A stretch of DNA of 17,973 nucleotides from Anaerolineales bacterium (lineage in GTDB: Bacteria > Chloroflexota > Anaerolineae > Anaerolineales > E44-bin32). The DNA lies in the NCBI GenBank assembly GCA_030606845.1, contig JAUWFP010000019.1, positions 1 to 17,973 on the forward strand, in the 5' to 3' direction. The position numbers were made by a program, and so were the translations under genes. Shown here piece by piece: positions 8,234-15,482 of the stretch (position 1 is the stretch's first letter; each line of letters opens with the position of its first letter). The notes under the pieces are model-generated. The model saw nothing but the letters and a program-made list of their open reading frames with translations, did not search any database and was not told the origin of the DNA.

Positions 8234-9205
8234 TCACCATGCACTTCCCTCATCCAGCCGCTGCATATCTTCATCTGATAACTCAACGGATAGGCACCCG
8301 AGGTTATCCTCTAGCTGCTCTAGATCCCGAGGACCGATAATCGCGCTCACCACAGCAGGTCGGGAAATCAACCAGCGCAGAGCGACTTGAGAAGGTGATT
8401 TCTTTCTTTCCAGAGCGATTTGCTTGACAACCTCCAATGTGGATAGGCTGTGCGGGTCCATTAAATAGGCTTGAATCCGGTCGCTCGTCGCCCCGCGACT
8501 GCCTTGCGGAGGTGTTTGATCGCCTGCGTATTTGCCTGTGAGAAAGCCCCCCGCTAACGGACTGTAGGGGATTACTCCGATGTCGTAATTCAAACAAACA
8601 TCTTCGAGTTCCCGCTCAAACTCATCCCGACGGACTAAATTGTAATGTGGTTGGAGGCTGATGAAACTTGTCAACCTGCATCGATCGGAGGTCCACAAGG
8701 ACTCCATTAAACGCCACGCCGGGTAATTTGAGCAGCCGATATAACACACACGTCCATCGCGGACAAGATCATCCAACGCGCGCAGTGTCTCCTCGATCGG
8801 TGTACTCTCATCCGGCCAGTGTACCTGGTACAGATCAATATAGTCTGTCCCCAATCGCTTAAGGGATTGCTCTACGGCCGAGAAGATGTATTTACGAGAA
8901 AGCCCTTCATCATTTGGACCCTCACCCATTCGTCCTCGGACTTTCGTAGCCAGGATGACCTGCGTTCGTTTCTCAGGATTCTTGCGAAGCCATTTTCCGA
9001 TGATACTCTCAGCGACCCCTCCCGGATTCCCATCAATCCACCGTGAATAGATATCAGCCGTATCAATGAAATTAATCCCCGCATCATAAGCCGCATCGAG
9101 CACCTCGAAGGAAGCTTTTTCATCCGCCGTCCATCCAAATTGCATCGTGCCCAAACATAACGGGGAGACTTTTACCCCTGAGCTTCCAAAAGATCGATGT
9201 TCCAT
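8234..9205 (-). CDS. Aldo/keto reductase
   Basis: Cytosolic NADPH-dependent oxidoreductase of 323 residues with the TIM-barrel aldo/keto reductase pattern. The catalytic tetrad is complete: Asp48 and Tyr53 (FIDTADIY), Lys88 (LATK), His129 (YQVHWPD). The cofactor end is seen in IPYSPLAGGFLTGKY and IIGPRDLEQLEDN. The substrate is not predictable; the closest groups are the YghZ/voltage-channel-beta-like and general-stress reductases. The start was chosen at ATG 9205-9203 because AGGAGG (9220-9215) lies 9 bases upstream; a TTG at 9214 directly abuts the AGGAGG and cannot be the start. The gene stands alone, 218 bases from degV and 144 bases from the xer start. Confidence 0.95.
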   Translation of the reverse strand: MEHRSFGSSGVKVSPLCLGTMQFGWTADEKASFEVLDAAYDAGINFIDTADIYSRWIDGNPGGVAESIIGKWLRKNPEKRTQVILATKVRGRMGEGPNDEGLSRKYIFSAVEQSLKRLGTDYIDLYQVHWPDESTPIEETLRALDDLVRDGRVCYIGCSNYPAWRLMESLWTSDRCRLTSFISLQPHYNLVRRDEFERELEDVCLNYDIGVIPYSPLAGGFLTGKYAGDQTPPQGSRGATSDRIQAYLMDPHSLSTLEVVKQIALERKKSPSQVALRWLISRPAVVSAIIGPRDLEQLEDNLGCLSVELSDEDMQRLDEGSAW

Positions 9206-9318
9206 TTTTCCCAACCTCCTGAGTAAGTACTAAATGAGGTGAAGCGAACAATCGAAGGGTTCCTGGAGCTTAACCTAACACTGATGGCTTTGTGCTTGCA
9301 ACAGGAAGGATTAACTAT

Positions 9319-9358
9319 AGGAACCTCCCAGTACTATCTCGCCGTTCTGGGAGGTCCT
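9319..9358 (-). terminator. Hairpin, possible terminator after degV
   Basis: Arms 9319-9331 (aggaacctcccag) and 9347-9358 (ctgggaggtcct) pair over 12 bases with one bulged A and a 15-base loop. It lies about 65 bases after the degV stop. No T-run follows on either strand, so factor-independent termination is uncertain; the arms resemble the palindromes at 11416-11450 in sequence style (acctccc). Confidence 0.45.
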
Positions 9359-9423
9359 CACTTACAGTTCATAAAATTAAGGTGATATCGGCGTTCGTAA
9401 CTGCCGACTTGAAATCCCTGAGC

Positions 9424-10278
9424 TTAAATATCAGTGCTAAAAGCTATACCCACGGTTCCCGGACCGACATTCGCACCGACAGCCGGGCTGACTTCAGAAA
9501 GGAAAGACTCGACAGGATTAAATTTTTCCTCTGCTTCTCTGAGTAATGCAAGCGCTTCCTCTTCGGTCGCTGCGTGCAGACCCGCTATGCGCACATTTTG
9601 CTTTCCCTCGAGCTTTTCCCCCACGATATCTAACAGCCTTGCTTTGGCTTTCGCTTTCGTTCGTACATTCTCAAAAGCCTCCACTTGTCCATCTTCAACC
9701 TGGAGAAGCGGTTTCAAGCTCAGAGCCGTGCCAAGCAACTTCTTTGCACCACCGATGCGACCATTGCGGTGGAGGTATTCGAGCGTGTCCACAACAAAGA
9801 ATATCCCGGTGTGATTTTTCGCTTTGTCAGCGATTTCCACGACTTCTTTAAAGGATTTCCCCGCCTCCACAGCACGAGCTGCTGCTAGAACTTGAAATCC
9901 CAATTCCATCGACACCGACATCGAGTTGACAAACTCAATTTTCGCGCCCGGGAAATTCTCCTTCGCTAGCGTTGCGGAAGTCAAAGTCCCTGAGAGCTTC
10001 GGGGATACGTGAATGGCGAGAATGGGTCTTCCCTCAGCGATCAGTGGCTTATAGATCTCATCGAAATCGGTCACAGTGGCTTGAGAGGTTGATGGAATAT
10101 CCGCGCTCTCCTTCAAACGAGCATAGAACTGGGAAGGAGACATCTCCGTTCCGTCGCGAAACATTTCCTTTCCGCCATCCCAAATTGAATAGGATGCGGC
10201 GACTTTTATGTCATATTGGTCTACTAATTTTTGGGGTATATAAGCTGTGCTATCCGTAATAATGGCAATTTTCGACAT
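9424..10278 (-). CDS. DegV family fatty-acid-binding protein
   Basis: A 284-residue cytoplasmic protein of the DegV family. Members bind a single fatty acid and, in Firmicutes, act as FakB, presenting it to the kinase FakA for phosphorylation; no fakA is in this window. Signature segments are TDSTA (8-12), STSQATVTDF (63-72), the SPKLSGTLTSA loop (92-102), DTLEYLHRNGRI (154-165) and VGPGTVG (261-267). The usual His before VGPG (G-x-H-x-GPG) is Asn here (GANVGPG), a variation near the carboxylate-binding site worth noting. AGGAG lies 8 bases before the ATG. It is separated by about 300 bases from the CAP-domain gene upstream and seems to be transcribed alone. Family assignment is firm; ligand and pathway are inferred. 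Confidence 0.95.
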   Translation of the reverse strand: MSKIAIITDSTAYIPQKLVDQYDIKVAASYSIWDGGKEMFRDGTEMSPSQFYARLKESADIPSTSQATVTDFDEIYKPLIAEGRPILAIHVSPKLSGTLTSATLAKENFPGAKIEFVNSMSVSMELGFQVLAAARAVEAGKSFKEVVEIADKAKNHTGIFFVVDTLEYLHRNGRIGGAKKLLGTALSLKPLLQVEDGQVEAFENVRTKAKAKARLLDIVGEKLEGKQNVRIAGLHAATEEEALALLREAEEKFNPVESFLSEVSPAVGANVGPGTVGIAFSTDI

Positions 10279-10303
10279 CCGCTTCTCTCCTGGGTCTATG
10301 ACT

Positions 10304-10317
10304 GCAGCAATTGCTGC
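10304..10317. promoter_or_regulatory. 14-base perfect palindrome upstream of degV
   Basis: gcagcaattgctgc is a perfect inverted repeat 26 bases before the degV ATG. Its place between gene start and any promoter suits an operator, but no factor is known and chance cannot be excluded. Confidence 0.3.
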
Positions 10318-10368
10318 TCTAAAGGGAGTTAACCCCGAAAGTATCGAGAGGTTGCGGTTGGCTGGAAT

Positions 10369-10568
10369 CTATCCTCGGGATTTTAACCACGCTTGGAGCC
10401 GGTCCAACGGCCATGTATTCATGATCGAGGGAGCTTCCGCCCAAGCGCGCTGCGCTGTTCCCACGCCAAATCGACGGAACGTGAAATGGTCAGGTAGACA
10501 GCCTCTCCTTTGATCTCAAGCAGATCGGGGATCGTTTCGAAGATTTCCGCGATCTAACAATTCTTCAA
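10369..10568 (-). pseudogene. Possible gene remnant after the CAP lipoprotein gene
   Basis: The 303-base gap between degV and the CAP gene holds no intact gene, but it has coding-like minus-strand pieces. GGAGG directly follows the CAP stop and lies 7 bases before a TTG (10568-10566). That frame hits TAG at codon 5 (10556-10554), then stays open for 44 codons to a TGA at 10421-10419, with protein-like text such as DLLEIKGEAVYLTISRSVD. A second frame overlaps and runs on (FGVGTAQRAWAEAPSI...WPLDRLQAWLKSRG) to a TAG at 10371-10369. Together this looks like a short gene broken by a stop and a frameshift. I do not recognise the product, and it may be noncoding. Confidence 0.27.
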
Positions 10569-10581
10569 CCTGAATCCTCCA

Positions 10582-11238
10582 TTAAGGTGCGTGTTCCGCC
10601 AGAACTTGCACGATTTTCCACGTCGTTCCATCGCCCATCATCCCAATCCCAATAAAATGGAAACCGGGATTGAGAAGCACAGAGCGCGTATCGGGATCGT
10701 CAAACCATTCATTAATGGCGATCTCACCCAGACGATCAAGCGGCTCGTTTGCAGCATAGACCAGTTCCGCCACTTGCCCGTGATACCCACTTTCGATGAG
10801 CATGCTCTCAATGAGAATCTCCGCCGTCTCAGGGTCTTCATGGCTTAGATACGCATGTACCGCCATATCGATGGCTCTTTTGTTCGCAATTTCGGTGAGG
10901 GCAATCTGTCGGACCAGTGGCGGCCAGCCCTCCAGCGCTCGATGGACATTGATCGCTGAGAGAAGAGCATCCGTGGTTGACGAAATTGCCGTATCAAGAT
11001 CCCCGGTTAGCGTAGGCCTTGTTGTCAATGGCGCGTCTTCACCCGTGCCCTTGAGGGAGTCTGATGATTGACTATCTTGAGGGGCGCTCAAGGTAGCTTG
11101 AAGCGGTCTGAAAGGGCGGTCAGGTGTTTGCTGAGTCGTAAATTGCTCTTTTTCTAAAGTTTGGTCTGTGAATTGACACGCACTTGCCAACAGAAAGAGC
11201 AACATCATCAGAAGAATAGATAAGGACCTGTTTTTCAT
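10582..11238 (-). CDS. CAP/SCP-domain lipoprotein
   Basis: A 218-residue exported protein. Residues 1-20 form a lipoprotein-type signal peptide (MKNRSLSILL then a leucine-rich core) ending LLASAC, so Cys21 is probably lipidated; the residue at -3 is Ala, a weaker lipobox. A low-complexity Ser/Thr/Pro/Gln linker (22-80) leads to a CAP domain (about 85-215): N-x-H-R-x-x-x-G-W-P-P-L, LSHED with His133, VAELVY with Glu148, NEWFDDPDTRSVLLNPGFHFIGIG and WKIVQVLAE. This matches the bacterial SCP-like extracellular family (YkwD-like), whose function is mostly unknown. The frame is open 55 codons further upstream, but that extension is not signal-like. GAGGTGAGGTG directly before ATG 11238 and a TATAAT 22 bases upstream fix the start. 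Confidence 0.88.
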   Translation of the reverse strand: MKNRSLSILLMMLLFLLASACQFTDQTLEKEQFTTQQTPDRPFRPLQATLSAPQDSQSSDSLKGTGEDAPLTTRPTLTGDLDTAISSTTDALLSAINVHRALEGWPPLVRQIALTEIANKRAIDMAVHAYLSHEDPETAEILIESMLIESGYHGQVAELVYAANEPLDRLGEIAINEWFDDPDTRSVLLNPGFHFIGIGMMGDGTTWKIVQVLAEHAP

Positions 11239-11259
11239 CACCTCACCTCGAATTTGCTG

Positions 11260-11265
11260 ATTATA
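11260..11265 (-). promoter_or_regulatory. -10 box of the CAP lipoprotein gene
   Basis: TATAAT on the minus strand, 21 bases before the ATG codon. TTAACA at 11291-11286 is a good -35 sequence but the spacer is 20 bases, longer than usual, so the -35 is uncertain. Confidence 0.5.
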
Positions 11266-11379
11266 CTCTCCACGCTGAATCCCCGTGTTAAGTTTATTGG
11301 TTCTCCTCCAAATTGTTTGGGGGACCACGCGTGTTGAGGTCACTGAGCTCCACTGCACAAATAAATCAGGGGGCGACCC

Positions 11380-11403
11380 GTGTGTGGCCGTGGGCCAACA
11401 CAC
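11380..11403. repeat. Palindromic element 1 (gtgtgtggcc / ggccaacacac)
   Basis: gtgtgtggcc and ggccaacacac pair over 10 bases with one bulged A and a 3-base loop. It is preceded by gggggcgaccc (11370-11380), and a similar gggggcgtgtgt string lies at 11532-11543, so the block may be part of a longer dispersed element. Confidence 0.5.
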
Positions 11404-11415
11404 ACCTGCACGCCT

Positions 11416-11464
11416 AACCTCCCGCAGGTTTTTCTATCCTGCGGGAGGTTTAAGACCTGCGGGA
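11416..11464. repeat. Palindromic element 2 with a third arm copy
   Basis: aacctcccgcagg (11416-11428) and cctgcgggaggtt (11438-11450) form a perfect 13-base stem with a 9-base T-rich loop. A third partial copy, acctgcggga (11455-11464), could pair with the left arm instead, giving two mutually exclusive hairpins. It may be an interspersed repeat or a terminator-like structure; no gene ends here. Confidence 0.7.
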
Positions 11465-11499
11465 AAGTTTAGCGGGCAAGGTCTGCGACTGGAAGCTAA

Positions 11500-11527
11500 G
11501 TAGAGACACAGCATACTGCGTCTCTAC
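11500..11527. repeat. Palindromic element 3 (gtagagac / gtctctac)
   Basis: gtagagac and gtctctac pair over 8 bases, then one A-C mismatch, then cag/ctg around a cata loop. The core GTAGAGAC...GTCTCTAC is of a type I recall as abundant between genes in cyanobacteria and Chloroflexota. Confidence 0.7.
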
Positions 11528-11860
11528 AGAGGGGGCGTGTGTCCTGTCGACGGATGGCAAGCATTGCCCTACCTGGTTCCTACTATTTGTAAACTTACTC
11601 ACCAAAAATTCATGCGGTGGCAGGAAAAAACTCCGTGATTCGAGTGATGATTGATCTGATAGAGACAGCCATGGTTATGTCACCTTTCCACATTAGAGAG
11701 AGGAGAACCAGTTTATTAAGCACCCATGTAAATGTAGATCAAGAATTAATATTCGGAGCTGGCGCAGCCTCCTGGGGTCTTAGTGAATCGTTGCTTCAAA
11801 AGCATCCTTGTGCTAAGCTTTAATACACATAAGGGATCATTTCGATAGCTGGAACGAACA

Positions 11861-12226
11861 TTGTCTAATCTTAAACCGATCATTGTATATATCATCGACC
11901 GCCACCCCCTTGAAGTCTCTGAAACGGGACCATTTTTTCGCTGGCTTAATTTCGATAATGATTTTAAACGAGAACTAGAGGACCTCATCGGTCCATATGA
12001 TCCAGATAAACTGAGTGTTCTAATCGATGAAAAACCTGCGGGAAGCAGATGGCGCACACTCCTCGATCACCTGCTTCGTGAACAGGTCGAGCTTGTTGTA
12101 ACGCACCTCGCTCCGCTCTCTCCTGCACAACGCCAACAACTCATCGGAGTTTGTGCCCAAGTCGGCGCGCAGTTAATCACTCCCAGCGACGCAGGACGCA
12201 ATCGGGAAAACGGCAAAGAAAATTAA
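11861..12226 (+). CDS. Small protein of unknown function (121 aa)
   Basis: I do not recognise this protein. It starts with TTG (only a CTG lies further upstream in frame before a TAG), with a weak GGAA before it. The sequence looks soluble and mixed alpha/beta: a hydrophobic first strand (PIIVYIID, 6-13), a middle rich in charged residues, then a helix and strand LLDHLLREQVELVVTHLAPL (split around 67-86) and AQLITPSDAG near the C-terminus. The layout of strand, helix and VELVVTHL...S loosely recalls the N-terminal fold of resolvase-type serine recombinases, but the active-site serine motif is not visible, so this is only a hint. It lies 40 bases before the PHP gene on the same strand and is probably cotranscribed with it. 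It is read as coding because the frame is clean and closely placed. Confidence 0.6.
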   Translation: MSNLKPIIVYIIDRHPLEVSETGPFFRWLNFDNDFKRELEDLIGPYDPDKLSVLIDEKPAGSRWRTLLDHLLREQVELVVTHLAPLSPAQRQQLIGVCAQVGAQLITPSDAGRNRENGKEN

Positions 12227-12266
12227 CGATCGTTCTCTAAAAGATACGTCGAATCCAGGGACCGTT

Positions 12267-13337
12267 GTGGCTTACGAATACGTTGGCAACCTGCATACAC
12301 ATACACGCTATTCTGATGGACATGGCAGTCATGAGGATATCGCCCTTGCGGCTATCGAGGCCGGCCTAGATTTTATCGTCGTCACGGACCACAATGTCTG
12401 GGTCGATGGGATGGATGGATACCGTTACCTTGACCGTCAGCGAGTTCTCCTATTAACGGGAGAGGAGATCCACGACCAGGCACGAGAACCTCAAAAGAAC
12501 CACTTATTGGTCTACGAAACACTCTGCGAACTCGCTCCCCACGCGTCTGATCCACAGGAATTGGTGGACGCTGTCACCCAGGAGGGGGGGCTATCGTTTA
12601 TCGCCCACCCGACCGACCCCGCCGCGCCCGCATTCAATGAAGATGATCTCTCCTGGGTTGATTGGGGCGTGACAGGTTTTACGGGATTGGAATTATGGAA
12701 CTTCATGAGCGAATTCAAAGGGCTCCTGACCTCGCTCCCACGCTCGATGTGGTATGCGTACAATCCTACGTGGATCGCCTGCGGACCTTACCCGAGCACT
12801 CTCGAACGCTGGGATCGCCTACTCGCTACTGGTAAGAAAATCGTCGCCATTGGGGGTACAGATGCCCACGCCACCCCCGTAAGTCTAGGACCTCTCAAAA
12901 GGACAATCTTCCCCTATGAATTCCTCTTCAGGACAGTTAATACGCACGTTCTCCTGCGGGAGCCCCTGACAGGAGATTTCGAGATCGACCGTAGACGCTT
13001 GTTTCACGCCATTCGCGAGGGTCATTGCTTCGTAGGATATGACCTCCCATCCTCAACTCGTGGTTTTCGCTTTACTGCCCAAGGAGAAAAAGGCGAGTTC
13101 GAAATGGGCGATACAACTGAGATTCGCTTTGGTGTCACGCTGAAGATCAGCGTCCCTAAGCGGGCAGAGATCCGCTTGTTGCGTAATGGCGAGGAAATTC
13201 ACCGCTGGGACTACCAGGAGACCGCAGTGCACACTGTTAACCAGCCAGGGGTGTATCGCGCCGAAGCTTATCTTCGATACAAGGGCAAGTTGCGCGCTTG
13301 GATCTTCAGCAACCCGATCTACATCACCTCTAAATAA
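12267..13337 (+). CDS. PHP-domain metal-dependent phosphoesterase with C-terminal beta domain
   Basis: A 356-residue putative metallohydrolase. The PHP metal-binding motifs are all present in order: HTHTRYSDG (His10, His12, Asp17), VTDHN (Asp41, His42), GEE (Glu66), His79, FIAHP (His114) and GGTDAH (Asp199, His201). These would hold the two- or three-metal cluster that cleaves phosphoesters. No polymerase, histidinol-phosphatase or RNase context is attached, so the substrate is unknown; such stand-alone PHP proteins often act on nucleotides or sugar phosphates. Residues about 265-356 form a separate beta-rich domain (KISVPKRAEIRLLRNGEEIH...GVYRAEAYLRYKGKLRAWIFSN split), like the Ig-like tail of CehA/McbA-type hydrolases. 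The start is GTG with AGGGA 5 bases before it. It follows the 121-residue gene by 40 bases. Confidence 0.9.
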   Translation: MAYEYVGNLHTHTRYSDGHGSHEDIALAAIEAGLDFIVVTDHNVWVDGMDGYRYLDRQRVLLLTGEEIHDQAREPQKNHLLVYETLCELAPHASDPQELVDAVTQEGGLSFIAHPTDPAAPAFNEDDLSWVDWGVTGFTGLELWNFMSEFKGLLTSLPRSMWYAYNPTWIACGPYPSTLERWDRLLATGKKIVAIGGTDAHATPVSLGPLKRTIFPYEFLFRTVNTHVLLREPLTGDFEIDRRRLFHAIREGHCFVGYDLPSSTRGFRFTAQGEKGEFEMGDTTEIRFGVTLKISVPKRAEIRLLRNGEEIHRWDYQETAVHTVNQPGVYRAEAYLRYKGKLRAWIFSNPIYITSK

Positions 13338-13392
13338 CCTCCGTAAATAAACTTATTGAGCCTGTATGTCCAGCGATGAAGATTCGCTCGCA

Positions 13393-13401
13393 TGATATAA
13401 T
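13393..13401 (+). promoter_or_regulatory. Extended -10 promoter of uvrB
   Basis: tgatataat is a perfect -10 with the TGn extension, with no clear -35. Transcription is expected near 13408, giving a leader of about 30 bases. Confidence 0.6.
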
Positions 13402-13405
13402 TACC

Positions 13406-13419
13406 AGCACATATGTTCG
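13406..13419 (+). promoter_or_regulatory. Candidate LexA (SOS) box of uvrB
   Basis: agcacatatgttcg matches the Gram-positive-type LexA consensus CGAACatatGTTCG at 12 of 14 positions. It overlaps the predicted transcription start of uvrB, where a bound repressor would block RNA polymerase. uvrB is a classic SOS gene. Confidence 0.5.
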
Positions 13420-13437
13420 ATTCCCTCGAGACCGCCG

Positions 13438-15480
13438 ATGAATGAATTTCTCTTGCATGCACCCTACCAGCCGACCGGGGACCAGCCGGAGGCGATCGAG
13501 CAACTCCTGCACGGTTTGGAGCGCGGTGATAAACATCAGGTGCTTCTCGGCGCGACAGGCACGGGAAAAACCTTCGCTATTGCCAATGTGATCGCCAGAA
13601 CACAGCGCCCCGCTCTGATCTTGGCCCATAATAAAACTCTGGCAGCCCAGCTGTATGCGGAGTTTAAATCGTTCTTTCCAGAGAATGCGGTCGAGTACTT
13701 CGTCTCCTACTACGACTACTACCAACCCGAGGCGTATGTACCCAAGCATGACCTCTACATCGAAAAAGAGACACATATCAACGAGGAGATAGACCGCCTC
13801 AGGCTCAGCACAACGGCCTCTGTGGTCTCGCGCCGGGACGTAATTGTTGTAGCTTCCGTTTCCTGTATCTATGGCATCGGAAACCCGGAGGCCTACGGTC
13901 AGATTGTCATCAATCTGGAGGTGGGATCTCGCTATCGCCGCGATGCGCTCTTACGCCAGCTTGTTGAAAGCCATTACGAACGCAACGATATGGAATTGAA
14001 GCCCGGAGTGTTCAGGGTACGCGGAGACACTCTTGAGATCCTCCCAGCGTATGAGGAGCTGGGCATACGGCTTAGCTTTTTCGGAGACGAACTCGAGCGC
14101 ATCACCCGCTTTGCCCCGCTCACCGGTGAACTCCTGCGCGATCTCCCCCAAGCCAGCGTCTTTCCCGCAAAGCACTTCATCACAGATAGCGAGAAGTTAG
14201 AGGCTGCAATTAGAGACATTGAGGTCGAGCTGCACGATCAATTGGCTCATCTAAAATCAAAGGAAAAATTGCTTGAAGCCCAACGTCTCGAACAGCGCAC
14301 TATGTACGATCTCGAGATGCTGCGAGAGGTGGGTTACTGCTCCGGTATCGAAAACTACTCCCGCCATCTCGACCAACGCTCTGCAGGATCACCGCCATGG
14401 ACATTGATCGATTACTTCCCTCCGGATTTTCTCCTCATCATCGATGAAGGCCATATGACCATCCCTCAGGTGCGGGGGATGTTCGCCGGTGACTTATCGC
14501 GCAAAGGTACACTGGTAGATTTCGGATTCCGATTGCCGTCAGCCCTTGATAATCGACCACTCTCCTTCAATGAATTCGAGACCCGAATCGGGCAGGCCAT
14601 TTACACATCCGCCACACCCGGTCCCTATGAGCTCGAGAAGGCCACGCAAGTGGTCGAACAGATCATCCGCCCTACAGGATTGGTCGATCCCGAAATCGAA
14701 ATTCGCCCCATTGAGGGGCAAATAGACAATCTTGTGGGCGAAATACGCGCCCGAGTTGAAATTGGCGAGCGGGTCCTGGTAACTACACTGACGAAACGAA
14801 TGGCGGAGGACCTCTCCGATTACATCCTCGAACTCGACATCAAGGTCCACTATCTTCATTCAGAGGTCGACACCATCGAGCGCGTGGCCATCTTGCGTGA
14901 TTTACGCCTGGGAGTTTACGATGTTGTCGTGGGGATCAATCTTCTGCGGGAGGGCTTGGATCTTCCTGAGGTTTCACTGGTCGCCATCCTCGATGCCGAT
15001 AAGGAAGGTTTCTTGCGATCTGGCACTTCCCTCATACAAACAGTAGGCCGTGCCGCCCGGCACATCAATGGTCGCGTCATCATGTATGCCGACAGGATTA
15101 CCAATTCGATGCACTTTGCAATTGACGAGACAGAACGACGGCGAAAGAAGCAAACTGCCTATAACGAAGAACACGGCATAGAGCCCATGAGCATCATCAA
15201 AGAAATACGCGATCTGACCGATCAAATCACATCAAGAGCAGTCGCCGAACAAGCCGGAGAATACCGGGCAGTGACTCCAGAGACACTTCCAAAAGATGAA
15301 CTCGTGCGGCTCATTAATGAACTTGAAAAGCAAATGCATCATTCTGCGGAAGCACTTGAGTTTGAAAAATCGGCTGCCCTTCGTGACCAAATTTTCGAAC
15401 TGAGAGAAGTGCTCGCCGAAAAAGAGGACCTGCCTCCATGGCAGAGGGCACGCATCCTATCCGGTGAAATCCAAAATTAA
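13438..15480 (+). CDS. uvrB: Excinuclease ABC subunit B
   Basis: DNA-damage verification helicase of nucleotide excision repair; it is loaded by UvrA and recruits UvrC. The 680 residues are full length. Visible are Walker A GATGTGKT (38-45), the beta-hairpin region with YYDYYQPEAY (91-100), helicase motif II DEGH (336-339), TSATPGPYELE (400-410), YLHSEVDTIER, GINLLREGLDLPEVSLVAILDADKEG (split) and QTVGRAARH, and the C-terminal UVR motif (about 634-669, ALEFEKSAALRDQIFELRE) that binds UvrC. Motif II normally reads DESH in UvrB, so Gly338 is a small oddity; the metal-binding Asp-Glu pair is intact. No strong Shine-Dalgarno is seen before ATG 13438, but the start agrees with the family. The gene has its own promoter and a candidate LexA box and is the last plus-strand gene. 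Confidence 0.98.
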   Translation: MNEFLLHAPYQPTGDQPEAIEQLLHGLERGDKHQVLLGATGTGKTFAIANVIARTQRPALILAHNKTLAAQLYAEFKSFFPENAVEYFVSYYDYYQPEAYVPKHDLYIEKETHINEEIDRLRLSTTASVVSRRDVIVVASVSCIYGIGNPEAYGQIVINLEVGSRYRRDALLRQLVESHYERNDMELKPGVFRVRGDTLEILPAYEELGIRLSFFGDELERITRFAPLTGELLRDLPQASVFPAKHFITDSEKLEAAIRDIEVELHDQLAHLKSKEKLLEAQRLEQRTMYDLEMLREVGYCSGIENYSRHLDQRSAGSPPWTLIDYFPPDFLLIIDEGHMTIPQVRGMFAGDLSRKGTLVDFGFRLPSALDNRPLSFNEFETRIGQAIYTSATPGPYELEKATQVVEQIIRPTGLVDPEIEIRPIEGQIDNLVGEIRARVEIGERVLVTTLTKRMAEDLSDYILELDIKVHYLHSEVDTIERVAILRDLRLGVYDVVVGINLLREGLDLPEVSLVAILDADKEGFLRSGTSLIQTVGRAARHINGRVIMYADRITNSMHFAIDETERRRKKQTAYNEEHGIEPMSIIKEIRDLTDQITSRAVAEQAGEYRAVTPETLPKDELVRLINELEKQMHHSAEALEFEKSAALRDQIFELREVLAEKEDLPPWQRARILSGEIQN

Positions 15481-15482
15481 AA

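Larger units (their letters stand above)
11239..11860. other. Divergent intergenic region, 622 bases
   Basis: No convincing gene. The left end holds the CAP promoter, 11380-11527 holds three palindromic repeats, and about 11530-11860 shows nothing clear. A short plus-strand frame at 11617-11823 starts with GTG, has no ribosome site and no protein-like pattern. Confidence 0.6.

Noticed and set aside
9206..9214. TTG at 9214 as the aldo/keto reductase start
   Set aside because: It directly abuts AGGAGG with no spacer; the ATG at 9205 has the right distance.
10247..10513. Plus-strand 88-codon frame between degV and the CAP gene
   Set aside because: It begins inside degV on the other strand, has no ribosome site and shows no family features.
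11239..11403. N-terminal extension of the CAP lipoprotein
   Set aside because: The extra 55 residues are not signal-like, cross the promoter and overlap a repeat; the internal ATG begins a lipoprotein signal peptide with a strong ribosome site.
11617..11823. Plus-strand 68-codon frame in the divergent region
   Set aside because: GTG start without ribosome site, no recognisable pattern, and no linkage to a neighbour.
13414..13425. GTTCGATTCC, like a tRNA T-loop
   Set aside because: The flanking bases do not form a T-stem and no acceptor or anticodon arms are found; it is part of the uvrB leader and LexA box.
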